DNA from: an uncultured Marinosulfonomonas sp.
GTDB taxonomy: Bacteria; Pseudomonadota; Alphaproteobacteria; Rhodobacterales; Rhodobacteraceae
NCBI GenBank assembly: GCA_947311455.1
Contig: CAMZKY010000037.1
Span: 1 to 39,233, forward strand
Length of the DNA stretch: 39,233 bases
Direction: 5' to 3'
The translations under genes were made by a program, and so were the position numbers. A model generated the notes under the pieces. The model made no database searches. It was not told the DNA's origin and saw only the letters and a program-made list of their open reading frames with translations. This document shows positions 24,724-32,833 of this stretch, piece by piece (positions within the stretch are counted from its first letter, which is position 1; each line of letters starts with the position of its first letter).

Positions 24724-25869
24724 TTAACCACGGGTATCCATAAAGGCTTGCAGCCGCTTTAGCCCTTCAACGATGTCTGTGGTCGCCCGCGCATAGGAAA
24801 ACCTAAGCGTGGTTGCGCCGCGTTTGCTATCAAAATCCAGCCCCGGCGTCACGGCAACGCCAGCTTTTTCCAGAATTTCCGCCGCAAATGCGCGGCTGTC
24901 ATTGGTAAGGCTGGAAACATCCGCATAAATATAAAAGGCCCCGTCGGGAGGCGCAAAAGAATTGAAACCTGCTTTGGGTAACCCATCCAGCATAAGCTGA
25001 CGGTTTGTTGAGTAAACCAGCAAGTTTTCTTCCAGCTCTTCTATACTGTCCATCGCCGCCAAAGCCACAATTTGCGATGCATGCGAAGCGCAAATAAACA
25101 TATTTTGCGCCAGCCGCTCAATTGTGCGCACATGATCCGGCGGCACAATCATCCAGCCAACCCGCCAGCCCGTCATAGAGAAATACTTAGAAAACGAATT
25201 GACCACATAAACATCATCACTGATTTCAAGCGCCGAAACCGCCCGTCCCTCATATTGGATACCGTGGTAAATTTCATCCGAGATGAAACTGATATCTTTG
25301 TCATGGCACGCCTTGATCAAGGTTTTCAGCGCCGGCTTATCCAGCATTGTGCCCGATGGATTGGCCGGCGAAGCACAGATCAGCCCTTGCAGATTTTGAT
25401 CAACCAAATCATCTGCAACCGGCTGCAAGCGGTTTTCTGCTGACGTTTGTAAGCCAACGGGCATCAGATCAAGCGCGCTTAGAATTTGCTTATAAGATGG
25501 ATAGCCAGGCTCCCCCAAACCAACACGCGCGCCGGTATCAAACAGCGTGGTAAAGGCCAAAACAAAGGCACCCGAAGATCCCGCCGTCACCACAACACGC
25601 GCCGGATCAATTGTGACATCATACCAGCGTTTATAAAGGCCTGCGATCTTTTCACGCAGTGCAGGTAATCCAAGCGCAACGGTGTATCCCATCGCCTGAT
25701 CCTGCATCGCATCTGTTAACGCTTGCCTCGCAACCAAAGGCGCGGGCGTGCCGGGTTGGCCGACTTCCATATGGATAATGTGGCGGCCATTTTCTTCGGC
25801 CATGCGCGCGGCTTCCATAACGTCCATCACGATAAAGGGATCAACCACACTTCGACTTGATGTTTTCAT
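24724..25869 (-). CDS. Class I/II PLP-dependent aminotransferase
   Basis: 381-aa fold-type I aminotransferase. The PLP-binding lysine is Lys228 in 'NSFSKYFSMTGWRVGW'; other conserved points are 'MEVGQPGTPAP', 'VTAGSSGAFVLAFTTLFDTGARVGLGEPGYPSYKQIL', 'SPANPSGTMLD', 'FISDEIYHGIQYEG' and the C-terminal substrate arginine in 'TLRFSYARA'. A very good ribosome binding site (AGGGAGG) precedes the ATG. It is related to aspartate/aromatic aminotransferases, but the amino donor and acceptor cannot be decided from sequence. It lies upstream of the amidase gene (51-nt gap), which may simply be co-transcription. Confidence 0.92.
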   Translation of the reverse strand: MKTSSRSVVDPFIVMDVMEAARMAEENGRHIIHMEVGQPGTPAPLVARQALTDAMQDQAMGYTVALGLPALREKIAGLYKRWYDVTIDPARVVVTAGSSGAFVLAFTTLFDTGARVGLGEPGYPSYKQILSALDLMPVGLQTSAENRLQPVADDLVDQNLQGLICASPANPSGTMLDKPALKTLIKACHDKDISFISDEIYHGIQYEGRAVSALEISDDVYVVNSFSKYFSMTGWRVGWMIVPPDHVRTIERLAQNMFICASHASQIVALAAMDSIEELEENLLVYSTNRQLMLDGLPKAGFNSFAPPDGAFYIYADVSSLTNDSRAFAAEILEKAGVAVTPGLDFDSKRGATTLRFSYARATTDIVEGLKRLQAFMDTRG

Positions 25870-25938
25870 AAAAACCTCCCTAAACTACGCCAATGGTTGG
25901 GGCTTTGTTCCAGCGTGATAAGCAAAGGTCAAGCACCG

Positions 25939-27270
25939 ATGAAACCCGTTTGGAACAGTTTTTTATCCATAATTGTGCTGCTTCTTTCTATTGTACAGGC
26001 GCAAGCACAAGGATTGATCCGCGATGCCGAACTTGAATATGCCTTAAACCGTTTGGCGCGCCCGGTTTTATCTGCCGCCGGGTTAAGTGCGGGGCGCATT
26101 AATATTCTGGTTATTCACGATAGTTCTTTAAACGCGTTTGTTGCCGATAGCCGCCATATTTTTATTCATTCGGGTTTGATCTTAAAACTGGACACCCCCG
26201 AAAAACTGCAAGCTGTCATTGCCCATGAAGCGGCGCATATTGCCAATGGCCATCTCACTCAGCGTGTGGGAAATATGCGCAATGCGCGCACTGCTGCGGG
26301 CCTAGGATTGTTACTGTCGGCGGCGGCAATAGCCTCTGGGCACGGCGAGGTCGCCGCAGGTATTGCGCTTGGAACACAAAACAGCGCCAAGCGCGTTTTC
26401 CTATCACACACACGCGGCGAAGAAGCCGCGGCAGATCAATCAGGCGCGCGCTATATGGCGAGTGCGGGATTGGATCCGCATGCGATGATTGATGTTCTTG
26501 ATATTTTTCGTGGCCAAGAGGCCCTGTCTGCCCGCCACCGGGATCCATATGTTTTGTCGCATCCGTTATCACGTGATCGGATCAGAGCAGTTCGCGGATA
26601 CGCGGCTGCCTATAAACCACGTGGCAAACCCGATCCAAATTCCGGTTATTGGTTTGCGCGTTCCCGTGGAAAACTGGGGGCCTTTATTCGAAATTACCGC
26701 TGGGCCTTGCGCGAAGCCAAACGCACCAAATACCCAGAGGTGCGCATGATGATGCAAGCGGTGGCCTATCATCGCCAGCCCAACGTTAAAAAGGCCTTAA
26801 CAGCGGTGAATGCCCTCATTAAGTCACGACCCAAAGATCCTTATTATCAAGAGCTTAAAGGCCAAATCCTGCTTGAATCCCGCCAAACAGCAGCGTCGGT
26901 AAAAGCCTATAGCCGTGCGGTATCCTTGGCCCCGAAAAATGCGCTTATTCTAGCCGGATACGGGCGTGCGCTTTTGGCCCAAAATAGCCGCTCTAGTATA
27001 AAGAAAGCCCTTGGTATTCTCGAAAAAGCCCGCGCGCGTGATTCTTTTGATCCGCGTATGTTGCGTGATCTCGCTGTGGCTTATGCAAAATCAGGGAATA
27101 ATGGCATGGCATCCCTGTCAACCGCCGAACGATACGCCGTCCTTGGACGGCTAAAAGACGCAGCCATTCACGCAAAACGCGCCGAGGGCCTTTTGCCGCG
27201 TGGATCAACAGGCTGGCGTCGTGCACAAGATATATTAATCGCGGCGAAAAACGCCCCAAAACGGAGATAA
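25939..27270 (+). CDS. M48 family metalloprotease with TPR-like tail (BepA-like)
   Basis: Secreted zinc protease of 443 aa. The signal peptide is 'MKPVWNSFLSIIVLLLSIVQAQAQG'. The peptidase domain has HEAAH (96-100) and the third zinc ligand in 'HTRGEEAAADQSG' (Glu161). The region between them is hydrophobic ('LGLLLSAAAIASGHGEVAAGIALG'), as in the BepA/LoiP group. From about 255 onward, helical repeats such as 'RPKDPYYQELKGQILLESRQTAASVKAYSRAVSLAPKNA' form a TPR-like tail. BepA-type proteases check outer-membrane protein assembly; the same role is inferred. The track start is 14 codons upstream, but the ATG at 25939 gives a normal signal peptide. It lies 6 nt before the DsbA-like gene. Confidence 0.9.
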   Translation: MKPVWNSFLSIIVLLLSIVQAQAQGLIRDAELEYALNRLARPVLSAAGLSAGRINILVIHDSSLNAFVADSRHIFIHSGLILKLDTPEKLQAVIAHEAAHIANGHLTQRVGNMRNARTAAGLGLLLSAAAIASGHGEVAAGIALGTQNSAKRVFLSHTRGEEAAADQSGARYMASAGLDPHAMIDVLDIFRGQEALSARHRDPYVLSHPLSRDRIRAVRGYAAAYKPRGKPDPNSGYWFARSRGKLGAFIRNYRWALREAKRTKYPEVRMMMQAVAYHRQPNVKKALTAVNALIKSRPKDPYYQELKGQILLESRQTAASVKAYSRAVSLAPKNALILAGYGRALLAQNSRSSIKKALGILEKARARDSFDPRMLRDLAVAYAKSGNNGMASLSTAERYAVLGRLKDAAIHAKRAEGLLPRGSTGWRRAQDILIAAKNAPKRR

Positions 27271-27276
27271 ACCTAT

Positions 27277-28029
27277 ATGAAACGCACCCTTTTTGCGACG
27301 GCAATGGCCTTGGCCAGCTTTGCCTTGCCTGCAAATGCCTTTGATGTGAACGCCATGACAGATGCCGAGCGCACCAGCTTTCGCGCTGAAATACGCGCCT
27401 ATTTGATGGAAAACCCTGAGGTACTGCTAGAAGCCATTCAGGTTCTGGAAGATCGTCAAGCCGCCTCCCAAGAAGGCGATGACGCGGCATTGTTGTTGGC
27501 CAATTCTGACGAAATCTATGACGATGGTGTCTCTTTTGTAGGCGGCAATCCCGATGGTGATATCACCATTGTTGAATTTTCGGATTATCGCTGCGGTTAT
27601 TGCAAAAAAGCCCATCCTCAAGTGAATGAGCTGTTAAAATCGGATGGAAACATCCGTATGATTTACAAAGAATTCCCCATTCTTGGCCCCGATTCATTGA
27701 TTACCGCCCGTTTTGCACTGGCAATCCTGCTGACCAAACCGGACGCATATAAAGAAGTAAACAATGCCTTGATGACATTGCGTGGCTCACCCAGCAAAGA
27801 TGTTCTCAGCGCGTTGGCTGAAAAAGTGGGCGCGGATCCTGATGTGATTGTGGCAAAGATGGATTCAGAAGAGGTGACAGGCATCATTCAAGCCAATCGC
27901 GCGCTTGGCCAACGTATGAAGATTTCCGGCACACCTTCGTTTATTTTCGGTAGTCAAATGGTGCGCGGATATGTGCCTTTGGAGGCGATGCGCCAATTGA
28001 TTAAAGACGAACGCGAAAAACAAAACTAA
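27277..28029 (+). CDS. DsbA-family thioredoxin-like protein
   Basis: Periplasmic thiol-disulfide oxidoreductase of 250 aa. A signal peptide ('MKRTLFATAMALASFALPANA') is followed by a helical N-terminal region (about 28-80) and a thioredoxin domain with 'FSDYRCGYCKKAHP' (active site CGYC, 106-109) and the cis-proline loop 'SGTPSFIFG'. The arrangement resembles Com1/BdbD/ScsC-like proteins rather than classical E. coli DsbA. It is 6 nt after the M48 protease gene, so the two form an operon, which suggests a joint role in folding and quality control of exported proteins. A bidirectional terminator follows. Confidence 0.92.
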   Translation: MKRTLFATAMALASFALPANAFDVNAMTDAERTSFRAEIRAYLMENPEVLLEAIQVLEDRQAASQEGDDAALLLANSDEIYDDGVSFVGGNPDGDITIVEFSDYRCGYCKKAHPQVNELLKSDGNIRMIYKEFPILGPDSLITARFALAILLTKPDAYKEVNNALMTLRGSPSKDVLSALAEKVGADPDVIVAKMDSEEVTGIIQANRALGQRMKISGTPSFIFGSQMVRGYVPLEAMRQLIKDEREKQN

Positions 28030-28056
28030 ACTACGTATATTTTTCACTGAATTACA

Positions 28057-28086
28057 AAAAAGCCTCGCTTAATGGCGGGGCTTTTT
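28057..28086. terminator. Bidirectional terminator between DsbA-like gene and ispG
   Basis: AAAAAGCCTCGC and GCGGGGCTTTTT pair with one G-T wobble around a 6-nt loop. The A and T runs allow termination in both directions. It lies 4 nt from the ispG stop. Confidence 0.92.
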
Positions 28087-28090
28087 CGTT

Positions 28091-29236
28091 TCAGGATTCT
28101 GTCGTGGCTTCAGCAGATTCTTTTGCGGAAATTTCCTTGTCAATTTCGGCGGCTTTGGTTTCGACCTGTTCAACAATATGCTCAATCATCTGATCATTGC
28201 TTAACTTGTGACTTTGTGCACCTGCAAGATAAACCATCCCACTGCCAGCCCCGCCACCAGTAAAGCCGACATCCGTCATCAACGCCTCCCCCGGGCCATT
28301 GACCACACAGCCAATAATACTCAGGCTCATCGGGGTTTTGATATGTTCCAGCCGTTTTTCCAGTGTTTCCACAGTTTTGATCACGTCAAACCCTTGGCGC
28401 GCGCAAGACGGGCAGGAAATCACATTCACGCCGCGATGGCGCAATCCAAGCGATTTAAGGATATCATATCCCACTTTTACTTCTTCGACCGGATCGGCAG
28501 ACAGGCTAACGCGCAGGGTGTCGCCAATGCCCATCCATAACAGGTTGCCCAGCCCAATCGCCGATTTAACAGTTCCCGTCATTAATCCACCCGCCTCAGT
28601 CACGCCTAAATGGATAGGCGCATCGGTAAGATCAGCAATCTGCTGATAGGCAGCCGCCGTCATAAACACATCAGATGCCTTAAGCGAAATTTTGAATTCA
28701 TGGAAATCATTGTCTTGCAGGATTTTGATATGATCCATTCCGCTTTCAACCATCGCATCTGGACACGGCTCGCCGTATTTATCCAATAGATGCTTTTCAA
28801 GTGATCCGGCATTCACTCCGATCCTGATTGAGCAATTGTTGTCTTTGGCGGCTTTGATCACTTCGCGCACCCGTTCGGGTTTGCCAATGTTGCCGGGATT
28901 AATACGCAAACACCCCGCCCCCGCCATGGCCGCCTCAACACCGCGTTTATAGTGAAAATGGATGTCGGCCACAATCGGCACAGGGCTTTCTTTGACGATC
29001 TCTTTCAACGCTGCCGAGGATTCCACATCCGGAACAGACACGCGCACGATATCGGCACCGGCCTCGGCACAGGCGATGATTTGTTTGATCGTGGCACTGG
29101 CATTATGGGTTAACGTGTTGGTCATGGTCTGCACCGCAATCGGCGCCCCCCCGCCAATCGGCACATTGCCCACATGAATTTGACGCGAGTCTCGGCGATA
29201 AATATTGCGCCACGGACGAATAGGATTCAGCGTCAT
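28091..29236 (-). CDS. ispG: 4-hydroxy-3-methylbut-2-en-1-yl diphosphate synthase
   Basis: IspG (GcpE) converts methylerythritol cyclodiphosphate to HMBPP in the MEP isoprenoid pathway, using a [4Fe-4S] cluster. The 381-aa protein has a TIM-barrel half ('[29 protein letters not shown]', '[29 protein letters not shown]') and a C-terminal cluster domain with '[15 protein letters not shown]' and '[10 protein letters not shown]', giving the three cysteine ligands and the glutamate. It has a Glu/Ser-rich C-terminal tail. It follows the RodZ-like gene by 75 nt on the same strand, an arrangement I recall from other alphaproteobacteria. Confidence 0.97.
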   Translation of the reverse strand: MTLNPIRPWRNIYRRDSRQIHVGNVPIGGGAPIAVQTMTNTLTHNASATIKQIIACAEAGADIVRVSVPDVESSAALKEIVKESPVPIVADIHFHYKRGVEAAMAGAGCLRINPGNIGKPERVREVIKAAKDNNCSIRIGVNAGSLEKHLLDKYGEPCPDAMVESGMDHIKILQDNDFHEFKISLKASDVFMTAAAYQQIADLTDAPIHLGVTEAGGLMTGTVKSAIGLGNLLWMGIGDTLRVSLSADPVEEVKVGYDILKSLGLRHRGVNVISCPSCARQGFDVIKTVETLEKRLEHIKTPMSLSIIGCVVNGPGEALMTDVGFTGGGAGSGMVYLAGAQSHKLSNDQMIEHIVEQVETKAAEIDKEISAKESAEATTES

Positions 29237-29311
29237 GTCGACAGCCTTTTGGTTTGGAATTTTCTGGATGTATAAATCTTAAATACCGCTCTTACAACGG
29301 AGCAGCACAAA

Positions 29312-30532
29312 TTATTCAGCAGGGGCAATCGGTGTTTCAGGCTCTAACGTTTTAAGAGCGGCAACAACGACGGCAAGTTCCTTGTGATCATTCAGATCGG
29401 CCACCGCGAAATTGGCCTGAATTTCTTCTTGGCCTAACGGAATACGCTTTACCACGGATGCACCATCACCAAGCGGGCCGTATGTTTCACCATTTAGCGC
29501 CAGATAAACCGCACCAGCATATCCTGTGCGCAATTTGGGTGGCTCTTCGGTGTTCGGCAGCACAAACATTTCACCAGCTTTCATCGTGCCATCGTACAAA
29601 ACCGTGCCATCGGCGGCGGTGATGCGTGTCCAGGATGGATAAACGGCAATGATTGCTACATCCGCGCGTTCAAATTCGGAGACGCGAGCAACAGGAATAT
29701 CGCCCGTTCCACTGGCAATATCGAAAGGCTGGTCTGTACTGGTGATTGTATTGGGAACCAGCGCGCCAATGCTTTGCGGATTAAGCGAAGAAATCGGGCC
29801 ATCGCGCGCAATCATAACCGGCGCATCCAGCGATGGCGGACGATACAAACGATCCAGCGCATCAGGTGTTGGGGCGATAAATCCGGAATTCTGATCTGCA
29901 GCGGCCAGAATTGTATCTGTGACAGTCGGTGTTTCAATTTCCGCTGTGATACCAGGAGATTGTTCAACAGGCGCAAACTGAACGCGCTGCACCTCCTGCA
30001 GAACTGACCAGCCGCCATATCCAATGCCGCCGATTAATGCGACCAAAACCATCATTGGGCCAATCGCGCTTAAATCGAAACTGGAAATCATCGCTTCTTG
30101 ATGAGGGGCAAATTTTACGCTGGGGGCAAGGAAAGGATCATGAGCCTCACCCGGTTTGCGCATAGATTTTTCTTGGGCTTTGGTGGCCGAGATGCTTGAA
30201 GCACCTGCTGACATACCATGCGCCATCTCATAATTACTTTCGGTGCAAAAGGCATTATATGCCCATTCCGGATCAAGTCCGAGGTAGCGCGCATAAGACC
30301 GCACATAACCAGCGATAAATCCGGGGGTATCAAAAGCAGCGGGATCGGCATTTTCAATCGCCGCAATATAGGTGGCTTTGATCTTCAATTCACGTTGAAC
30401 ATCCAAAAGGGATTTACCAATGGTTGCACGTTCACCACGCATAACATCGCCAAGACGCAACTCATACGAGTCAAATCCCGATGCTTCAACCTCTTGTGTT
30501 TCCTCTTTGGACGAGAATATGCGTCCGATCAT
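29312..30532 (-). CDS. RodZ-like helix-turn-helix membrane protein (DUF4115)
   Basis: 406-aa bitopic membrane protein. The cytoplasmic N-terminus has a RodZ-type HTH ('LGDVMRGERATIGKSLLDVQRELKIKATYIAAIENADPAAF', then 'PGFIAGYVRSYARYLGLDPEWAY', about 25-95). One membrane helix follows (about 155-178, 'IGPMMVLVALIGGIGYGGWSVL'), then a disordered linker. A C-terminal DUF4115 domain comes last ('VAIIAVYPSWTRITAADGTVLYDGTMKAGEMFVLP'). RodZ links MreB to the elongation machinery; the role here is inferred. No mre gene is in the window. Compared with E. coli RodZ, the helix and C-terminal domain are in the same order. A 14-bp palindrome lies about 90 nt upstream. Confidence 0.88.
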   Translation of the reverse strand: MIGRIFSSKEETQEVEASGFDSYELRLGDVMRGERATIGKSLLDVQRELKIKATYIAAIENADPAAFDTPGFIAGYVRSYARYLGLDPEWAYNAFCTESNYEMAHGMSAGASSISATKAQEKSMRKPGEAHDPFLAPSVKFAPHQEAMISSFDLSAIGPMMVLVALIGGIGYGGWSVLQEVQRVQFAPVEQSPGITAEIETPTVTDTILAAADQNSGFIAPTPDALDRLYRPPSLDAPVMIARDGPISSLNPQSIGALVPNTITSTDQPFDIASGTGDIPVARVSEFERADVAIIAVYPSWTRITAADGTVLYDGTMKAGEMFVLPNTEEPPKLRTGYAGAVYLALNGETYGPLGDGASVVKRIPLGQEEIQANFAVADLNDHKELAVVVAALKTLEPETPIAPAE

Positions 30533-30618
30533 TTACCTGCCCCACTTACGACTGGCCCATTCCCCAACAAGACCCGCGATTCGATATTTTGAACCTATCG
30601 CGCAATATGTAGCATATG

Positions 30619-30632
30619 GCAATTCGAATTGC
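30619..30632. promoter_or_regulatory. Perfect 14-bp palindrome GCAATTCGAATTGC
   Basis: A fully self-complementary 14-mer lies in the 113-nt gap between hemA (3' end) and the RodZ-like gene, 87-100 nt before the latter's ATG. It could be an operator or a small processing hairpin. No T run follows, so it is not a normal terminator. Confidence 0.35.
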
Positions 30633-30645
30633 ACGAATTCTATGA

Positions 30646-31869
30646 CTAACCGGTTAATTCGGCACGATTTAGCGCACATTGTGACCATAGGTCATCCAGC
30701 GCGTTTACCAGGGCGTCCAATTCTTTTGGCCCATGCACAGGCGACGGGGTAAAACGCAAGCGCTCGGTGCCGCGCGGTACTGTCGGGTAATTGATTGGTT
30801 GAACGTAAATGCCATAATTTTCCAGCAAAAGATCCGACAGCATTTTACATTTCACCGGATCACCCACATGCACCGGCACAATATGGCTGCCGTGATCATC
30901 CACAGGCATGCCCAAAGCAATCAAACGATCTTTAAGTATACGCGCATGTTTTTGTTGCAATTCACGCAAATGCGGATCGGTTTTCAGATGTTTTACAGAG
31001 GCCGCCGCCCCCGCCGCAACCGCGGGTGGCAAGCTGGTGGTAAAGATAAACCCGGGTGCATAAGAACGGATCGCATCCGCCATTTTGGCGCTGGTAGCAA
31101 TATATCCGCCATGCACACCGAAGGCCTTGCCCAGAGTGCCATTAATAATATCAACCCGATCCATCAAACCATCGCGCTCACACACGCCAGCACCGTGCGC
31201 GCCATACATGCCAACCGCATGCACTTCGTCGATATAGGTTAAGGCGTTAAATTCATCAGCAAGATCCAGGATTTTCTCAATCGGGCCGAAATCACCGTCC
31301 ATAGAATAGATCGATTCAAACGCAATCAGTTTTGGCGCGTCGATGTCAATGCTTTCCAGCAATTCGCGCAAATGATCGGTGTCATTGTGACGCCAGATTT
31401 TCTTTGGGCAGTTGCCATGGCGAATGCCTTGGATCATCGAAGCGTGGTTCAGCGCGTCTGACAGAATTGTCAGGCCTGGAAATAAAATAGGCAGGGTTGA
31501 AAGCGTTGCATCATTGGCAATATAAGCCGACGTAAAAACCAATGCTGCCTCTTTTTGGTGTAAGTCGGCCAATTCGGATTCAAGGTTTTTGTGATAAACC
31601 GTTGTGCCGGAAATGTTGCGCGTCCCGCCCGAGCCAGCGCCTGTGGCATTCAGGGCGTCGTGCATCGCTTCCAGCACATGCGGATGTTGTCCCATGCCCA
31701 GATAATCGTTGCCGCACCACACCGTAATCGGCTTGTCTGTTCCGTCAGGACGTCGCCAAATTGCGTGAGGGAAAGCGCCTTTGCGCCGTTCAATATCAAT
31801 AAACGTCCGATATCGACCTTCATCATGCAGGTTTTGCAGGCTTTCGTCGATTTTAGCAGAATAGTCCAT
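30646..31869 (-). CDS. hemA: 5-aminolevulinate synthase
   Basis: PLP enzyme that condenses glycine with succinyl-CoA to 5-aminolevulinate, the first step of heme synthesis by the C4 (Shemin) route typical of alphaproteobacteria. The 407-aa protein has the catalytic Lys248 in '[16 protein letters not shown]', the glycine-rich '[21 protein letters not shown]', the PLP aspartate region '[13 protein letters not shown]' and the C-terminal '[25 protein letters not shown]'. A GGAG ribosome binding site lies before the ATG. The gene upstream on the same strand encodes a small secreted protein (116-nt gap). FnrL control of hemA is known in Rhodobacter, but I find no TTGAT-N4-ATCAA site here. Confidence 0.97.
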   Translation of the reverse strand: MDYSAKIDESLQNLHDEGRYRTFIDIERRKGAFPHAIWRRPDGTDKPITVWCGNDYLGMGQHPHVLEAMHDALNATGAGSGGTRNISGTTVYHKNLESELADLHQKEAALVFTSAYIANDATLSTLPILFPGLTILSDALNHASMIQGIRHGNCPKKIWRHNDTDHLRELLESIDIDAPKLIAFESIYSMDGDFGPIEKILDLADEFNALTYIDEVHAVGMYGAHGAGVCERDGLMDRVDIINGTLGKAFGVHGGYIATSAKMADAIRSYAPGFIFTTSLPPAVAAGAAASVKHLKTDPHLRELQQKHARILKDRLIALGMPVDDHGSHIVPVHVGDPVKCKMLSDLLLENYGIYVQPINYPTVPRGTERLRFTPSPVHGPKELDALVNALDDLWSQCALNRAELTG

Positions 31870-31985
31870 TGATCACTCCGGTTTATGACAGGCGCAGCGC
31901 GCGTTGCCCTTTTGTATCGCTCGAAAAGCGAAACAAATAGGCTACAAATTGCCGCTCCTTAAATTTTTGTTATACTGTTGATCAT

Positions 31986-32561
31986 TCAATCCGAAATCAC
32001 GATTTCGCAATCATCTGCATCGCAGGCGGTTATGGCCGCATCTTCAGCGCCGTCTCCATTGGAAATAGCGTATTTTCCGGTGAGCTGCGAAATTGCAAAT
32101 ATCCGCGGTTTGCCGCTACGCAGATAGGATTTTTTAAACGCCACAGTCGCATCCAGACTAAGCTGAAAACCGGTTTCTTTCCAGCCTTTGGGCCGGATCA
32201 ACGCCACAATCACACAGCTTGCCCCACCATTACGCGCCGCATCGCATCCCTTCAAAGCAAAAGTTTTCGCCGGATCGAGACTATGGAAATCTGCCCCCGC
32301 AACCGTGGCCTTTGAGGCCAGCCCTTCGTCGGGCGCCATTGCAATCGCGCCGTAATACTTTTGCTGAACGCCCACGGCAACCAACACTTGTGCATCCTGA
32401 TCGCTCAGAAAATCATGCGGTAACACCTCAACAACAGCACCTTTGGGTTTTACCAGCAGTTTTTTCGCTTGCCTGCCCGAAAGAGGATCGGCAAACGCGT
32501 CGCTTGAAAACAAACACACAGCAAGGCCAACACCGGCTACAATTTTACATAATCTACACAT
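31986..32561 (-). CDS. Secreted protein of unknown function upstream of hemA
   Basis: 191-aa protein with an N-terminal signal peptide ('CKIVAGVGLAVCLFSSDAFA', cleavage probably after AFA) and no further membrane segment. A conserved-looking half-repeat occurs twice: 'AKTFALKGCDAARNGGASCVIVALIRP' and, at the very C-terminus, 'AEDAAITACDADDCEIVISD'. The Ala-rich helix followed by CxxxxxxxxxxC and a beta strand resembles the DUF4189-like pattern. The paired cysteines could form disulfides in the periplasm. I recall homologues next to hemA in other Rhodobacterales, sometimes annotated by proximity as an aminolevulinate synthase; it has no such domain. The ribosome binding site GAGGAG is strong. 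Its function is unknown. Confidence 0.8.
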   Translation of the reverse strand: MCRLCKIVAGVGLAVCLFSSDAFADPLSGRQAKKLLVKPKGAVVEVLPHDFLSDQDAQVLVAVGVQQKYYGAIAMAPDEGLASKATVAGADFHSLDPAKTFALKGCDAARNGGASCVIVALIRPKGWKETGFQLSLDATVAFKKSYLRSGKPRIFAISQLTGKYAISNGDGAEDAAITACDADDCEIVISD

Positions 32562-32697
32562 GAATCACTCCTCTTGTTGGGTCTTTTTAACGCTTTGGAT
32601 TTGGAATGACTAGGCGGGAATACAGGGAATGCCGCTAAGCGCGGGGCAGTCATACCTTAAAAGATGTGATTCAAATACGGCAAATAGGGTGCATTGA

Positions 32698-32718
32698 GGA
32701 ATCCAGGATTCCGGAATC
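32698..32718. repeat. Alternating inverted repeats GGAATCC-A-GGATTCC-GGAATC
   Basis: GGAATCC and GGATTCC form a perfect 7-bp inverted repeat with a 1-nt spacer; the second arm and the following GGAATC form a 12-bp palindrome (GATTCCGGAATC). They lie in the 272-nt divergent gap between the secreted protein gene and the M20 gene. An operator is possible; I do not recognise the motif. Confidence 0.5.
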
Positions 32719-32750
32719 GTGGTTTAATGAACGATGCATAACACGCCCCA

Positions 32751-32772
32751 TTTTCATATTGATTTTCATATT
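32751..32772. repeat. Direct repeat of TTTTCATATT, period 12
   Basis: The 10-mer TTTTCATATT occurs twice separated by GA, 62-83 nt upstream of the M20 dipeptidase ATG. The near one-turn spacing would suit tandem protein binding, but this may be chance in AT-rich promoter DNA. Confidence 0.45.
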
Positions 32773-32833
32773 CCGCTAGACTCCACATATTGGGCTGATA
32801 GGCTTTGAAAAACACCCAAACCGGAGCAAAAAA

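Noticed and set aside
31977-31990. TTGATCATTCAA as a possible FNR box for hemA
   Set aside because: The second half-site does not give ATCAA at the right spacing, and it overlaps the 3' end of the neighbouring gene, over 100 nt from hemA.
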